The notes under the pieces were generated by a model. That model searched no databases. It saw only the letters and a program-made list of their open reading frames with translations, and was not told the DNA's origin. Of a stretch of 64,000 bases of DNA, positions 36,797-45,464 are shown piece by piece (position 1 is the first letter of the stretch; every line of letters begins with the position of its first letter). The stretch lies in assembly GCA_963763085.1 (NCBI GenBank), contig CAVXNB010000004.1:620001-684000 (forward strand), in the 5' to 3' direction. The position numbers were made by a program, and so were the translations under genes. Source of the stretch: CAVXNB01 sp963763085 (GTDB lineage Bacteria; Actinomycetota; Acidimicrobiia; Acidimicrobiales; Bog-793).

Positions 36797-37723
36797 ATGC
36801 CCGTCACCCCGACCGAGAAGATCTGGATGGACGGTGAGCTCGTGGATTGGGACAAGGCCACGGTGCACGTCCTGACGCACAGCCTCCATTACGGCATGGG
36901 CGTCTTCGAGGGGATCCGCGCCTATTCGACCGCCAACGGGCCGGCGATCTTCCGTCTCCGCGAGCACACCAAGAGGCTGTTCAGGGGGGCCCGGATCCTC
37001 GAGATGGAGCTGCCCTTCTCCGAGGAGGAGATCTTCGAGGCCGTCAAGCTCACGGTGCGCGTCAACGGGCTCGACAGCTGCTACATCCGCCCGGTCGCCT
37101 ACCTCGGCTACGGCGAGATGGGCCTGAACCCGATGCCCTGCAAGGTGCAGGTTGCGATCGCCGTGTGGGCCTGGGGCGCCTATCTCGGTGCCGACGGTAT
37201 CCAAAACGGAATTCGGCTCAAGGTCAGCTCCTGGGCCCGCCACGACCCGCGCGCCATGCCGACGGCGGCCAAGGCCACCGGGATGTACATCAACTCCTCG
37301 CTCGCCAAGGTGGAGGCGGTTCGCGCCGGATACGACGAGGCTCTCCTCTGCACGACGGGCGGTCTCATCTCCGAGGCGACGGGCGAGAACGTCTTCGTCA
37401 TTCGCGACGGGCGGATCTTCACCCCGCCGGCGTCGTCGGTCGGGGCGCTGGAAGGCATCACCTCCGACGCCATCGTCACCATCGCCCGGGATCTCGGGTA
37501 CACCGTCACCGAGCGGGACATGCGAAGGACGGATCTGTACATGGCGGACGAGGCGTTCTTGACCGGTACGGCGGCGGAGGTCGTTCCGGTCGTGTCCGTC
37601 GACGACCGTCCGGTCGGAACCGGCGAGCCCGGACCGATCACGCGGGCGATCCAGGAGATGTACTTCGCGACGGTCCGTGGGGAGGTCGACCAGTACAAGG
37701 ACTGGCTGGAATATGTCACCTGA
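36797..37723 (+). CDS. ilvE: Branched-chain amino acid aminotransferase
   Basis: Fold-type IV PLP enzyme of 308 residues that does the last step of Val, Leu and Ile synthesis. It opens 'EKIWMDGELVDWDKATVHVLTHSLHYGMGVFEGIRAY', has the catalytic Lys in 'MPTAAKATGMYINSSLAKVEA', and 'TSDAIVTIARDLGY'. The ATG at 36797 is chosen over GTG 36791 because AGGAGG sits eight bases before it. It overlaps cimA by 11 bases. Confidence 0.94.
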   Translation: MPVTPTEKIWMDGELVDWDKATVHVLTHSLHYGMGVFEGIRAYSTANGPAIFRLREHTKRLFRGARILEMELPFSEEEIFEAVKLTVRVNGLDSCYIRPVAYLGYGEMGLNPMPCKVQVAIAVWAWGAYLGADGIQNGIRLKVSSWARHDPRAMPTAAKATGMYINSSLAKVEAVRAGYDEALLCTTGGLISEATGENVFVIRDGRIFTPPASSVGALEGITSDAIVTIARDLGYTVTERDMRRTDLYMADEAFLTGTAAEVVPVVSVDDRPVGTGEPGPITRAIQEMYFATVRGEVDQYKDWLEYVT

Positions 37724-39425
37724 GAGCCGGCTCCCGGTCGCTGTCGACATCTACGACACGACCCTTCGGGACGGCTCGCAGCAAGAGGGGATGTCGCTCA
37801 CGGTCGAGGACAAGCTGCGCGTCGCAGAGCAGCTCGACCATCTCGGGGTCGCCTACATCGAAGGTGGGTGGCCCGGAGCGAACCCCAAGGACGAGGAGTT
37901 CTTCGCTCGCGCCGCAAAGGAGCTGCGACTGCACAGCGCCACCCTCGTCGCGTTCGGGTCGACGAGGCGCTCGGGCGCGGCTGCCGCCAAGGACGAGACG
38001 CTCCGCCACCTCGTCAACGCCGGTACCGAGGCCGTCTGCATCGTCGCGAAGGCGTCTGACCTTCACGTCACCGAGGCTCTCCGGACCACGCTCGACGAGG
38101 CCGTCGCCATGGCCGGCGACTCGGTGGCGCACCTGCGATCGGCCGGCCTCAGGGTCTTCCTCGACGCCGAGCACTTCTTCGACGGCTACCGCCGCGACCC
38201 CGAGTTCGCGCTCCGCGTCCTCGCGGCGGCCGAGGAGGCGGGAGCAGAGGCGCTCGTGCTCTGCGACACCAACGGCGGCACCCTCCCCGACGAGGTCCAG
38301 CGGGTGGTCGCCGAGGTGCGGGCGCGCTCGTCGGTCGTGATCGGGGCGCATTTCCACAACGACGGCGGTTGTGCCGTCGCAAACACCCTTGCAGCGGTGC
38401 GCGAGGGAGCGACCCAGGTGCAGGGTTGCGTCAACGGCTACGGCGAGCGCACCGGCAACGCCGATCTCTCGGCCGCGATCGCGAACCTGACGCTCAAGAT
38501 GGGGGTGACGACGATCCCGGCCGACCGGCTCGAACGCCTGACCCCGGTTGCCCATCACATCGCAGAGCTCGTCAACCTGAACCTCGATCCCCAACGGGCC
38601 TACGTCGGGTCGGCGGCGTTCGCCCACAAGGCCGGCCTGCACACGAGCGCGCTCGTCCGCCGCGCCGACGCCTACGAGCACATTCCGCCCGATCTCGTCG
38701 GCAACGGGACCCGCGTGGTCGTAAGCGAGCTCGCCGGGCGATCGACGCTGCAGCTGAAGGCCGCCGAGCTCGGCTTGGAGCTCGACTCGCCGGCGCTCGG
38801 CCGCGTCCTCGACGCCCTCAAGCACCTCGAGCACGCCGGTTATCACTTCGAAGCGGCCGACGGGTCGCTCGAGCTGTTGATGCGAGCGGCCGCCGGCGAG
38901 TCGCTCGGCGCCCTGTTCAGGATCGAGTCGTTCCGGGTGATCACGGACTGGCGTGCCCGGGATGAGACGCCGGCGTCGCTCGTCCACCCGTGGTCGTCGC
39001 CCGGTGAGCTCACGACCGAAGCGACGGTCAAGGTCCACGTCGGCGACGAGCGTGTCGTCGCCACCGCCGAAGGCAACGGGCCCGTCAACGCCCTCGATGC
39101 CGCCCTCCGTCTCGCCATCGAGCCCCACTTCAGGCAGCTGCGCAACATGCATCTGACCGACTACCGCGTGCGCGTGCTCGACACTGCGAAGGGGACCGGG
39201 GCGGTGACGAGAGTGCTGCTCGACACGGCTGACGCCGAGGGCGTCTGGTCGACGATCGGCGTGTCCGAGAACATCATCGAGGCCTCGTGGCAGGCCCTGG
39301 TGGACTCGGTGGTGCTCGGCCTCGTCCGGGCCGCCGAGGGTGAAGGCGGCGACGCAGCCACGGCGGGGTCCGGCGCCCAGGAGGCCGCGGTGCCGGTCGG
39401 GGCTACGATCGAGGCGCTCTCATGA
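37713..39425 (+). CDS. cimA: (R)-citramalate synthase
   Basis: Condenses pyruvate and acetyl-CoA to citramalate, the threonine-independent entry to isoleucine. The 570-residue protein has 'DIYDTTLRDGSQQEGMSLTVEDKL', where 'DGSQQEGMS' is the CimA/LeuA2-type signature, 'GAHFHNDGGCAVANTL' with the HxH metal motif, and a C-terminal LeuA-type regulatory domain ('NPVNALDAALR'-like 'NGPVNALDAALRLAIE'). ATG at 37713 overlaps ilvE. No threonine deaminase (ilvA) is in the window, in line with this route. Confidence 0.92.
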   Translation: MSPESRLPVAVDIYDTTLRDGSQQEGMSLTVEDKLRVAEQLDHLGVAYIEGGWPGANPKDEEFFARAAKELRLHSATLVAFGSTRRSGAAAAKDETLRHLVNAGTEAVCIVAKASDLHVTEALRTTLDEAVAMAGDSVAHLRSAGLRVFLDAEHFFDGYRRDPEFALRVLAAAEEAGAEALVLCDTNGGTLPDEVQRVVAEVRARSSVVIGAHFHNDGGCAVANTLAAVREGATQVQGCVNGYGERTGNADLSAAIANLTLKMGVTTIPADRLERLTPVAHHIAELVNLNLDPQRAYVGSAAFAHKAGLHTSALVRRADAYEHIPPDLVGNGTRVVVSELAGRSTLQLKAAELGLELDSPALGRVLDALKHLEHAGYHFEAADGSLELLMRAAAGESLGALFRIESFRVITDWRARDETPASLVHPWSSPGELTTEATVKVHVGDERVVATAEGNGPVNALDAALRLAIEPHFRQLRNMHLTDYRVRVLDTAKGTGAVTRVLLDTADAEGVWSTIGVSENIIEASWQALVDSVVLGLVRAAEGEGGDAATAGSGAQEAAVPVGATIEALS

Positions 39426-39961
39426 CCCAGCCCAAGTTCGTCCCCATCACCGAGGAGCACGAGGTTCGCGAGGTCCTACGGATCGGGGCGCCGGCGCCTT
39501 GGAGCCCGCATCGTCCCGGGGAGAGCCGCCCGAGCCCTCACCTCACCTGGCAGGACGGCCTCGGGGTCCCCGGACCCGATCAGGGGTACGCGCTTGAGCT
39601 CGCCAAACGATTCGCCGATCAGCTTGTGCTCGAGCCGGGCGAGCACGCCGAGGACGTCCTCGCTGGCACCGTCGGCATCGCCCTTCGCCGGGCTTCGATT
39701 TATGGGCGGGCTCCGGTTGCCGCCGACATCGAGCTCGCGCTTCGCCTTTTCGGGTACCTCGGCGGTGCTGACGGCACGGCGGCACCGAGCGACCTCGTGG
39801 AATTCCGTCGGGGGTGCTTCGCCGGAGCCGCGCACGACTACTGGCGCCGCCGTGCACTCGCGAACGAGGTCCCGGAAGAGACGCTCCGACTGACTCCGGC
39901 AATTCTCGCCGAACGGTTCGAAGCCGACCCTGGCTACTGGCGTCAGCTGCTGGGCGATTGA
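39422..39961 (+). CDS. Conserved hypothetical protein, 179 residues
   Basis: I do not recognise a domain. ATG overlaps the cimA stop (ATGA), so it is the fourth gene of this operon. It is a soluble, mixed-charge protein. Notable are 'LKF/VPITEEHEVREVLRIG', 'HLTWQDGLGVPGPDQGYALELAKRFADQL' and 'CFAGAAHDYWRRRALAN', without repeats or membrane segments. It appears to be a lineage-specific actinobacterial protein. A link to the next gene (acyl-CoA dehydrogenase two bases on) is only by position. Confidence 0.6.
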   Translation: MTQPKFVPITEEHEVREVLRIGAPAPWSPHRPGESRPSPHLTWQDGLGVPGPDQGYALELAKRFADQLVLEPGEHAEDVLAGTVGIALRRASIYGRAPVAADIELALRLFGYLGGADGTAAPSDLVEFRRGCFAGAAHDYWRRRALANEVPEETLRLTPAILAERFEADPGYWRQLLGD

Positions 39962-39963
39962 CG

Positions 39964-41109
39964 ATGACGGCGTTCGATCTCTCCGATGACCAGGCCGAGT
40001 TCCGTGGCGTGCTGCGGCGCCTCTGCGACGAGAAGATCGGGCCGCGTGCCGCCGAATACGACGAGCAGGAACGGTTCCCGTGGGAGAGCTTCCACGACTG
40101 TGTGGCGATGGAGCTGCCGGCGCTCGGGATACCGCAGGAATACGGGGGCGCCGGCGCCGACCACGTGACCCAGGCCCTCGTGATCGAGGAGGTGGCGCGC
40201 GTCTGCGCCTCGACAAGCGTCACGCTTCTCATCTCGAAGCTCGGGATGATCCCCGTCATCAACTTCGCAAGCGAGGAGGTGAAGCGCCGCTACCTGCCCA
40301 GGGTGGCGAGCGGGGAAGCGCAGGCGAGCTACTGCTTGTCCGAGGCCGACGCCGGCTCGGACGTCGCCGGGATGAAGACCCGAGCGGTACGCGACGGTGA
40401 CGACTACGTGCTCACCGGCACGAAGTACTGGATCACGAACGCGGGCATCTCGGACACCTACACCGTGTTCGCGAAGACCGATCCGGATGCGGGGCACCGC
40501 GGCATCAGCTGCTTTCTCGTCGAGGCGGGATGGGGTGTCCAGGTGCCCAAGCTCGAGCACAAGATGGGCCTGCGCGGCAGCCCCACGGGCGAAGTCCTGC
40601 TCGACGAGGTGCGCGTGCCGGTGGGCAACAGGATCGGTGAGGAGGGGCAGGGTTTCTACATCGCCATGCACACCCTCGATCGGAGCCGCCCCACCATCGG
40701 CGCCCAGGCCGTCGGCATCGCCCAAGGCGCGCTCGACTACGCGCTCGGCTATGTGCAGCGCCGGGAGCAGTTCGGCAAGCCGATCGCCGAATTCCAGGGC
40801 CTCCAGTTCATGCTGGCGGACATGGCGATGCGCATCGAGGCAGCTCGAGGCCTGGTCTATCGGGCGTGCGCGACCATCGACGCCGGCGATTCATCTGGAG
40901 AGCTGGCCAAGATCGGAGCGATGGCGAAATGCTTTGCGTCCGATGTCGCCATGCAGGTGACGACGGACGCGGTCCAGCTTCTCGGCGGTTACGGCTACTC
41001 GAAGGACTTCCCCGTCGAGCGGTTCATGAGGGATGCGAAGATCACCCAGATCTACGAGGGCACGAACCAGGTGCAGCGGGTCGTGATCTCGAAGCGCCTG
41101 CTGAAATAG
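39964..41109 (+). CDS. Acyl-CoA dehydrogenase
   Basis: FAD flavoenzyme of 381 residues, short/medium/branched-chain type. Features are 'YCLSEADAGSDVAGMKTRA', 'GTKYWITNAGISD' (FAD/substrate loops), 'MGLRGSPTGEVLLDEV', 'RRPEQFGKPIAEFQ'-like 'QRREQFGKPIAEFQ', and the catalytic Glu in 'KITQIYEGTNQVQRVVISKRLL'. ATG at 39964 follows the hypothetical gene by two bases. It may work in branched-chain or fatty acid oxidation. Downstream is a repeat region. Confidence 0.93.
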   Translation: MTAFDLSDDQAEFRGVLRRLCDEKIGPRAAEYDEQERFPWESFHDCVAMELPALGIPQEYGGAGADHVTQALVIEEVARVCASTSVTLLISKLGMIPVINFASEEVKRRYLPRVASGEAQASYCLSEADAGSDVAGMKTRAVRDGDDYVLTGTKYWITNAGISDTYTVFAKTDPDAGHRGISCFLVEAGWGVQVPKLEHKMGLRGSPTGEVLLDEVRVPVGNRIGEEGQGFYIAMHTLDRSRPTIGAQAVGIAQGALDYALGYVQRREQFGKPIAEFQGLQFMLADMAMRIEAARGLVYRACATIDAGDSSGELAKIGAMAKCFASDVAMQVTTDAVQLLGGYGYSKDFPVERFMRDAKITQIYEGTNQVQRVVISKRLLK

Positions 41110-41161
41110 GGCGGCGTGCCGCGTCGCTGGGCGGCGCTCCGCGTCGCTGGGCGGCGTTCCG
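41109..41161. repeat. 20-bp tandem repeat
   Basis: Units gggcggcgtgccgcgtcgct (41109-41128), gggcggcgctccgcgtcgct (41129-41148) and a partial third (41149-41161) directly follow the acyl-CoA dehydrogenase stop. No function is seen. Confidence 0.6.
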
Positions 41162-41196
41162 GGGATGAGGCGCCGGCCCGATACTGTTTTTTGCTT

Positions 41197-41255
41197 CAAA
41201 CTTGCTTCGGAACCAGATTGCGACTGGTCACAATCTAAGTTGGAGGCAAGTTTGG
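41197..41255. repeat. Nested palindrome repeat, copy 2
   Basis: Outer arms CAAACTTGC (41197-41205) and GCAAGTTTG (41246-41254). Inner AGATTGCGAC-TG-GTCACAATCT (41215-41236) with one mismatch. It has the same length, order and orientation as copy 1 at 19071-19129, and a GATAC follows 11-13 bases after both. It lies between the acyl-CoA dehydrogenase and the DinB gene (convergent). Confidence 0.8.
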
Positions 41256-41281
41256 TGCGCGAAAAGAGATACCCGACACGC

Positions 41282-41845
41282 TCATGCCGGCGGCAGTGGC
41301 CGGGGCTCCGACGCCGCGACGGCCGATCTGAGCGCCGCGTCGACGTCCCGTAGATGGTGCTCGCCCTCGTGGACGGCGTGTTGCCCGAGCCAGAGCACCG
41401 TCCGCTCACGGGCTTCTGGAAAGTTGTAGATGCAGGGCCGCTGAAGTTGGCCCTCGTCGAGGCCGGCAAAAGCCCATCCGAGCAGCTCGGCAGCGATCTT
41501 CAGCTCTTGGGCGACATCGTTCGGCGATTGGGCCGAGTACCGGCCGAGGTAGGCGCGCTCCTCGCGATGCATGCGGGTGAAGCTCGGGCACTGCTCCACG
41601 AGCGTGAGGTACACCCGTTCGCGTTGGATCAGGAACACGTCGCGAACGTGGCAGCCGTACTCGAGCGCCGACCAGATGCCCGGCCCAGGTCGGGTGCGGA
41701 TGGTCTGCCCGAGAACGGGGTCGGAGCGTTCGTTCGACAATCGCATGGCGAAGCGACCCCCGAGCGACCGGAGAGCTCCCGGCACAGCTCCGGCATCGAG
41801 CGCGTCGTAGACGAAATTGCACTCGTCGCAGCGGTCCACCACCAC
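41282..41845 (-). CDS. DinB-family protein with CxxC N-terminus
   Basis: Protein of about 187 residues resembling DinB/MDMPI proteins, which are metal-dependent helical bundle enzymes. It starts 'VVVDRCDECNFVYDALDAG' (possible Zn pair) and has a His triad candidate in 'EYGCHVRD', and 'QHAVHEGEHHLRDVD'. The start is one of three adjacent GTG codons (41845, 41842, 41839). Further upstream in frame is unlike protein. Its role is unknown; some family members are thiol transferases. Confidence 0.65.
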   Translation of the reverse strand: MVVDRCDECNFVYDALDAGAVPGALRSLGGRFAMRLSNERSDPVLGQTIRTRPGPGIWSALEYGCHVRDVFLIQRERVYLTLVEQCPSFTRMHREERAYLGRYSAQSPNDVAQELKIAAELLGWAFAGLDEGQLQRPCIYNFPEARERTVLWLGQHAVHEGEHHLRDVDAALRSAVAASEPRPLPPA

Positions 41846-41956
41846 ATCGTGGCCGATTTGGCGGGCGCTCGTGGTGGCACCTGAGCTGACGAGGTAGCGT
41901 CGGTCCCAGGAACGATTCCGGCCGTGAGCGGCCAAGAGGTCATCGGAGGCAGTGCC

Positions 41957-42409
41957 GTGGGATTCATGGACAAGGTGAAGGCGCAAGCGACCTCGCTGGC
42001 GGAGAAGGCGCAAGAGGGAGCCAAGGCGGGCCAGGCCAAGATCTCTGACATGCAGTCGAAGAAGCACGCAGACGCGCTTCTCCTCGAGCTCGGGGGCATC
42101 GTCTACACCCAGCAAGCAGGTCGAGCTCCGGCGGACGCCGAGGCGAAGGCCTCCGAGATCGTGGTGCAACTCCAACAGTTCGAGTCCGAGCACGGACCGA
42201 TCACGGTGACCTCGGCGACTTTGATTGCTCCGGCGGCCCCCGACGGTTCGTTCGTCCCGACCTCGTCGGCTGCAGGTGACACGCCGGCGCAACCGTCGAC
42301 TCCGGCGCCGACGGTGGTGACGGGTGGCGGCGGAATTCCCCAGTCTGTCGGTGGCATCCCGACCGGCAGCTACTCCTCGGACTCCGAGGAGTCGTCAGAG
42401 TCCTCGTAG
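41957..42409 (+). CDS. Hypothetical protein with low-complexity C-terminus
   Basis: Protein of about 150 residues, small and hydrophilic. It begins with an amphipathic Lys/Ala/Gln helix ('MDKVKAQATSLAEKAQEGAKAGQAKISDMQ'), then 'HADALLLELGGIVYTQQAGRAP', and ends in Gly/Pro and Ser/Glu-rich repeats ('SDSEESSESS'). The GTG at 41957 follows GGAGG seven bases upstream. The N-terminus resembles small helical coat or stress proteins, without a named domain. I could not assign a function. Confidence 0.5.
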   Translation: MGFMDKVKAQATSLAEKAQEGAKAGQAKISDMQSKKHADALLLELGGIVYTQQAGRAPADAEAKASEIVVQLQQFESEHGPITVTSATLIAPAAPDGSFVPTSSAAGDTPAQPSTPAPTVVTGGGGIPQSVGGIPTGSYSSDSEESSESS

Positions 42410-42488
42410 CCCGGGCACGGAGGACCTCGTCGGGGGGACAGGAACCACCTCGAGAGCGGTAGCTGTTGCGGTAAGGGGCCGGCCGACC

Positions 42489-42671
42489 ATGGTCGCCGTG
42501 ACCCGCCGCCTCCGCCGACCTGGCGCCCGTCCGCTGCTCGTCCGAGCAGCCTGTTGCGCAGCCGTGGGAGCCCTCGCCCTTCCCGGCGGCTCGCGCACCG
42601 CGCGGGCGGCGGGTCGCGGCGGGTCATCCATCTGGCCGGCCCACAAGGGGCTCGAGGGCAACCTGCTCTAA
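42489..42671 (+). CDS. Putative short ORF with signal-like hydrophobic stretch, 60 residues
   Basis: Possible ORF in the 314-base gap between the hypothetical gene and thiolase. ATG at 42489 gives a basic n-region (RRLRRPGARPLLVRA) and a short hydrophobic stretch 'ACCAAVGALALPGGS', like the start of a secreted protein. It has no clear ribosome binding site. It may be noise or the remnant of a truncated exported protein. Confidence 0.25.
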   Translation: MVAVTRRLRRPGARPLLVRAACCAAVGALALPGGSRTARAAGRGGSSIWPAHKGLEGNLL

Positions 42672-42674
42672 AAT
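42669..42674 (+). promoter_or_regulatory. -10 element TAAAAT upstream of thiolase
   Basis: TAAAAT in an otherwise GC-rich gap, about 50 bases before the thiolase ATG. It is the best -10 in this gap; the -35 is poor. Confidence 0.5.
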
Positions 42675-42723
42675 GGAGGGGCCGAACCATCCGGACGCGG
42701 CGCGACACGAGGGAGACGCAAGG

Positions 42724-43887
42724 ATGCCGAAGGCGGTCATCGTCGAGGCGACCCGCACTCCTATCGGCAAGCGCAACGGATGGCTCTCGGGTCTGCATCC
42801 GGCCGAGCTCCTCGCAACGGTCCAGGTCGACGTGGTTCGGCGCGCGGGCGTCGACCCGGGCGAGGTTGACCAGATCGTGGCGGGGTGCGTGACTCAGGCG
42901 GGCGAGCAAGCCTCGAACGTCGCCAGGAATGCGTGGCTTTCGGCGGGTCTTCCGTATCAGGTCGCAGCCACCACGGTCGATTGCCAAAGCGGCTCCGCCC
43001 AACAGGCGAACCACCTCGTGTCGTCGATGATCGGTGTCGGAGCGATCGAGGTGGGCATCGCTTGCGGTATCGAGTCGATGAGCCGGGTCGGCCTCGGCGC
43101 CAACGTCTACGGTGGCCCGGGCGTCCCTCGGCCGGCGCACTTCCCTTGGGAGATGCCCGACCCCTTCGGCGCCGCCGAACGTATCGCCGAACGGAGAGGG
43201 CTCACCCGCCAGGATCTCGACGAGTTCGGATTCGCCTCCCAGCAGAAGGCGGCTGTTGCCGTGACCGAGGGCCGTTTCGAGCGGGAGATCGTGCCGGTCG
43301 AGGCGCCGGTGCTGGGCTCGGAGGGACCGACCGGCGAGCGCCTGACGGTGAGCCGCGATCAGGGTCCGCGCGAGACGACGCTCGCGGGGCTGGCTGAGTT
43401 GAAGCCGGTGGCCGAAGGCGCTCTGCACACCGCCGGCACGACATCTCAGATCTCTGACGGGGCGGCGGCGGTGCTCTGGATGTCGAGGCAACGGGCGAAG
43501 GCCGCAGGCCTGGCGGCCCGGGCGAGGATCGTCGCTCAGTGCGTGATCGGTTCAGACCCGTATTACATGCTCGACGGTCCGGTCGACGCCATGCAGCGGC
43601 TCTTCGACATCTCCGGCATGACCGTCGACGACATCGACTTGTTCGAGGTGAATGAGGCCTTCGCGTCCGTCGTCCTCTCGTGGGCGAGGGTCCATGAGCC
43701 TGACATGGAGAGGGTGAACGTCAACGGGGGCGCGCTCGCGCTGGGCCATCCGCTCGGGTCGACCGGGAGCCGGCTGGTCACGACGCTGCTCCACGAGCTG
43801 GAACGACGCGACGCAGCGGTCGGCTGCGTGTTGATGTCCGGCGGCGGGGCGCTGGCGACGGGGACCATATTCGAGCGGCTCTCGTGA
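42724..43887 (+). CDS. Thiolase (acetyl-CoA acetyltransferase family)
   Basis: Thiolase-fold enzyme of 387 residues, cleaving or forming beta-ketoacyl-CoA. The acyl-accepting Cys87 is in 'VDCQSGSAQQANHLVSSM', the second active site 'NGGALALGHPLGSTGSRL' includes the catalytic His, and 'CVLMSGGGALATGTIFERL' holds the deprotonating Cys. ATG at 42724. The family covers acetyl-CoA acetyltransferase and steroid/fatty acid thiolases; the SDR and acyl-CoA dehydrogenase in the window may act in the same beta-oxidation. Confidence 0.92.
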   Translation: MPKAVIVEATRTPIGKRNGWLSGLHPAELLATVQVDVVRRAGVDPGEVDQIVAGCVTQAGEQASNVARNAWLSAGLPYQVAATTVDCQSGSAQQANHLVSSMIGVGAIEVGIACGIESMSRVGLGANVYGGPGVPRPAHFPWEMPDPFGAAERIAERRGLTRQDLDEFGFASQQKAAVAVTEGRFEREIVPVEAPVLGSEGPTGERLTVSRDQGPRETTLAGLAELKPVAEGALHTAGTTSQISDGAAAVLWMSRQRAKAAGLAARARIVAQCVIGSDPYYMLDGPVDAMQRLFDISGMTVDDIDLFEVNEAFASVVLSWARVHEPDMERVNVNGGALALGHPLGSTGSRLVTTLLHELERRDAAVGCVLMSGGGALATGTIFERLS

Positions 43888-44040
43888 CCCTCGCTGCTCC
43901 ACTTAGTACGGCTTAGCCGGTGCTGGGCCGGCGTGCCGCGGTAGTGTGACGGCGTCGGCGGGACCGGTGTTCGGGGAGCCGTGCGCGAGGGGCACGGCCT
44001 CTCGTGCGCCGCTGCGGCGGGTGCCGGTAGCCTCTGCGCG

Positions 44041-44673
44041 GTGAGCGTGGGTCATCCGGGACCCCGTGGGCTCCGTAGTCCAGGTGGAGTGCGACCTGAA
44101 CTGCTCAACGCGAGCGACGCCAATCTCGCCCTGGCGATCGCCCGTTACCGCGAGGACGCCCTCGCCGAGGCCTACCGCCGGCACGCCGGCGCGGTCTTCG
44201 GCCTCGCGCGCCGATTGTTACACGAGCGTGCCGCTGCTGAGGAGATCGTTCAGGAGGTGTTCGTGCGGCTGTGGCACGCACCGGACCGTTTTGATCCGGA
44301 GCGGGGAACGCTGCGGTCGTACCTGCTCGCGCAGGCCCACGGGCGCGCCGTCGACCAACTGCGATCCGAATCTGCCCGCCGGCGCCGCGAGGAGCGCGAG
44401 GCGAGGGAGACGGCCCGATCCGGGTACGACCTCGAGCACGAGGTTGGGGACATCATCGTCGCCGACCAGGTTCGCGAGGTTCTCGGCGCGCTCCCCGACA
44501 CCGAGCGCCGGCCGATCGAGCTGGCGTATTTCCGCGGCCACACCTACCGGGAGGTGGCGACGCTCCTCGGCGAGCCTGAGGGGACGGTCAAGAGCAGGAT
44601 CCGGAGCGGGCTGAAGCGCATGCACGGTCAGCTCGCCACCGGCGGGCTGGGCCTGAAGGGTGAACAGATATGA
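44041..44673 (+). CDS. ECF-type RNA polymerase sigma factor
   Basis: Sigma-70 family, extracytoplasmic function type, about 210 residues. The core region 2 is 'YRRHAGAVFGLARRLLHERAAAEEIVQEVFVRLWHAPDRFDPERG' and region 4 'LPDTERRPIELAYFRGHTYREVATLLGEPEGTVKSRIRSGLKRM'. The start is uncertain: GTG 44041 fits a TAGCCT -10 seven bases upstream, and GTG 44089 or 43981 are alternatives. It is coupled with the anti-sigma gene (ATGA overlap). Similar pairs (SigK/RskA type) respond to surface signals. Confidence 0.9.
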   Translation: MSVGHPGPRGLRSPGGVRPELLNASDANLALAIARYREDALAEAYRRHAGAVFGLARRLLHERAAAEEIVQEVFVRLWHAPDRFDPERGTLRSYLLAQAHGRAVDQLRSESARRRREEREARETARSGYDLEHEVGDIIVADQVREVLGALPDTERRPIELAYFRGHTYREVATLLGEPEGTVKSRIRSGLKRMHGQLATGGLGLKGEQI

Positions 44674-45398
44674 CCCACGACGAGATCGAGGAGCTGCTCG
44701 GGGCGTACGCCCTCGACGCCCTCGACCCCGACGAGCGTCAGGAGGTCGAGGACCACCTCCTCACCTGCCCGCGATGCCGGGCGGAGGTGGCCGCCCACCG
44801 TGAGGTCACGGCACTGCTCGGCAACGCCGCCGGCGATTCGCCGGCGGCCGCGCCCGAGGACCTGTGGGACCGGATCTCCGCCTCCCTTCAGGACGACCCG
44901 CCTGCCCTTGCGCCCGTGGTGCGCCCTGCGCCCTGGCGGAGGTACGCCGTCATCGTGCCGCTCACGGCGGTGGCCGCTGCGCTCATCCTGATAGTCGCGT
45001 TGCTGGCCGCGAAGGTCGGGAGCCTCAACCAGAAGGTGCAGAGCCTCAACGCTCAGCAGAGCGTGAGCAGCGTCATCCTCAATCCGCACCACGCGACGGT
45101 GCAGCTCGCGTCAGCGAGCGGGAGCTGGACGGCCCAGGTCGTGACGCTGCCCGACGGCGAGGGCTATCTCATCAACCCGGTCATGCCGACGCTTCGGCCC
45201 TCCCAGACCTTCCAGCTGTGGGCGCTCTCGCGTGGAAAAGTCGTCTCGCTCGGTGTGCTGGGCCGGCACCCCGACGGTGCGGCGGTGCGGGTCGAGCCGA
45301 CGATGACCGTGCTCATGGTCACCGCCGAGCCGTTGGGAGGCACGCCGGTGCCGACGACGCCCGTCCTGGTTCGGGGGAACCTGCCCGTCGGGTTGTGA
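44670..45398 (+). CDS. Anti-sigma factor (RskA-like, membrane)
   Basis: Protein of 242 residues: N-terminal ZAS/anti-sigma domain 'LLGAYALDALDPDERQEVEDHLLTCPRCRAEVA' (HxxxCxxC zinc motif), a transmembrane helix 'YAVIVPLTAVAAALILIVALLAA' (about 92-115), and an extracytoplasmic RskA domain ('GEGYLINPVMPTLRPSQTFQLWAL'). It holds the sigma factor inactive until cleaved. Start overlaps the sigma stop. No target promoter is recognised here. Confidence 0.9.
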   Translation: MTHDEIEELLGAYALDALDPDERQEVEDHLLTCPRCRAEVAAHREVTALLGNAAGDSPAAAPEDLWDRISASLQDDPPALAPVVRPAPWRRYAVIVPLTAVAAALILIVALLAAKVGSLNQKVQSLNAQQSVSSVILNPHHATVQLASASGSWTAQVVTLPDGEGYLINPVMPTLRPSQTFQLWALSRGKVVSLGVLGRHPDGAAVRVEPTMTVLMVTAEPLGGTPVPTTPVLVRGNLPVGL

Positions 45399-45440
45399 GC
45401 GACGGCCTCGGCGCGACGGTGCCCGGCCGCCGCCTCGCCG

Positions 45441-45457
45441 GCCGCCGGGCCGGCGGC
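45441..45457. terminator. Palindrome GCCGCCGG-G-CCGGCGGC
   Basis: An 8-bp perfect stem with one central base between the convergent ends of the anti-sigma gene and the propeller gene. A 22-base string around it is identical to the palindrome at 58536-58557. It is a bidirectional structural terminator or member of a small intergenic repeat family. Confidence 0.5.
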
Positions 45458-45464
45458 TGGCCGG

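Noticed and set aside
43888..44040. Promoter or small RNA between thiolase and the sigma gene
   Set aside because: Only a TAGCCT box near 44028 stands out; the rest is GC-rich without structure.
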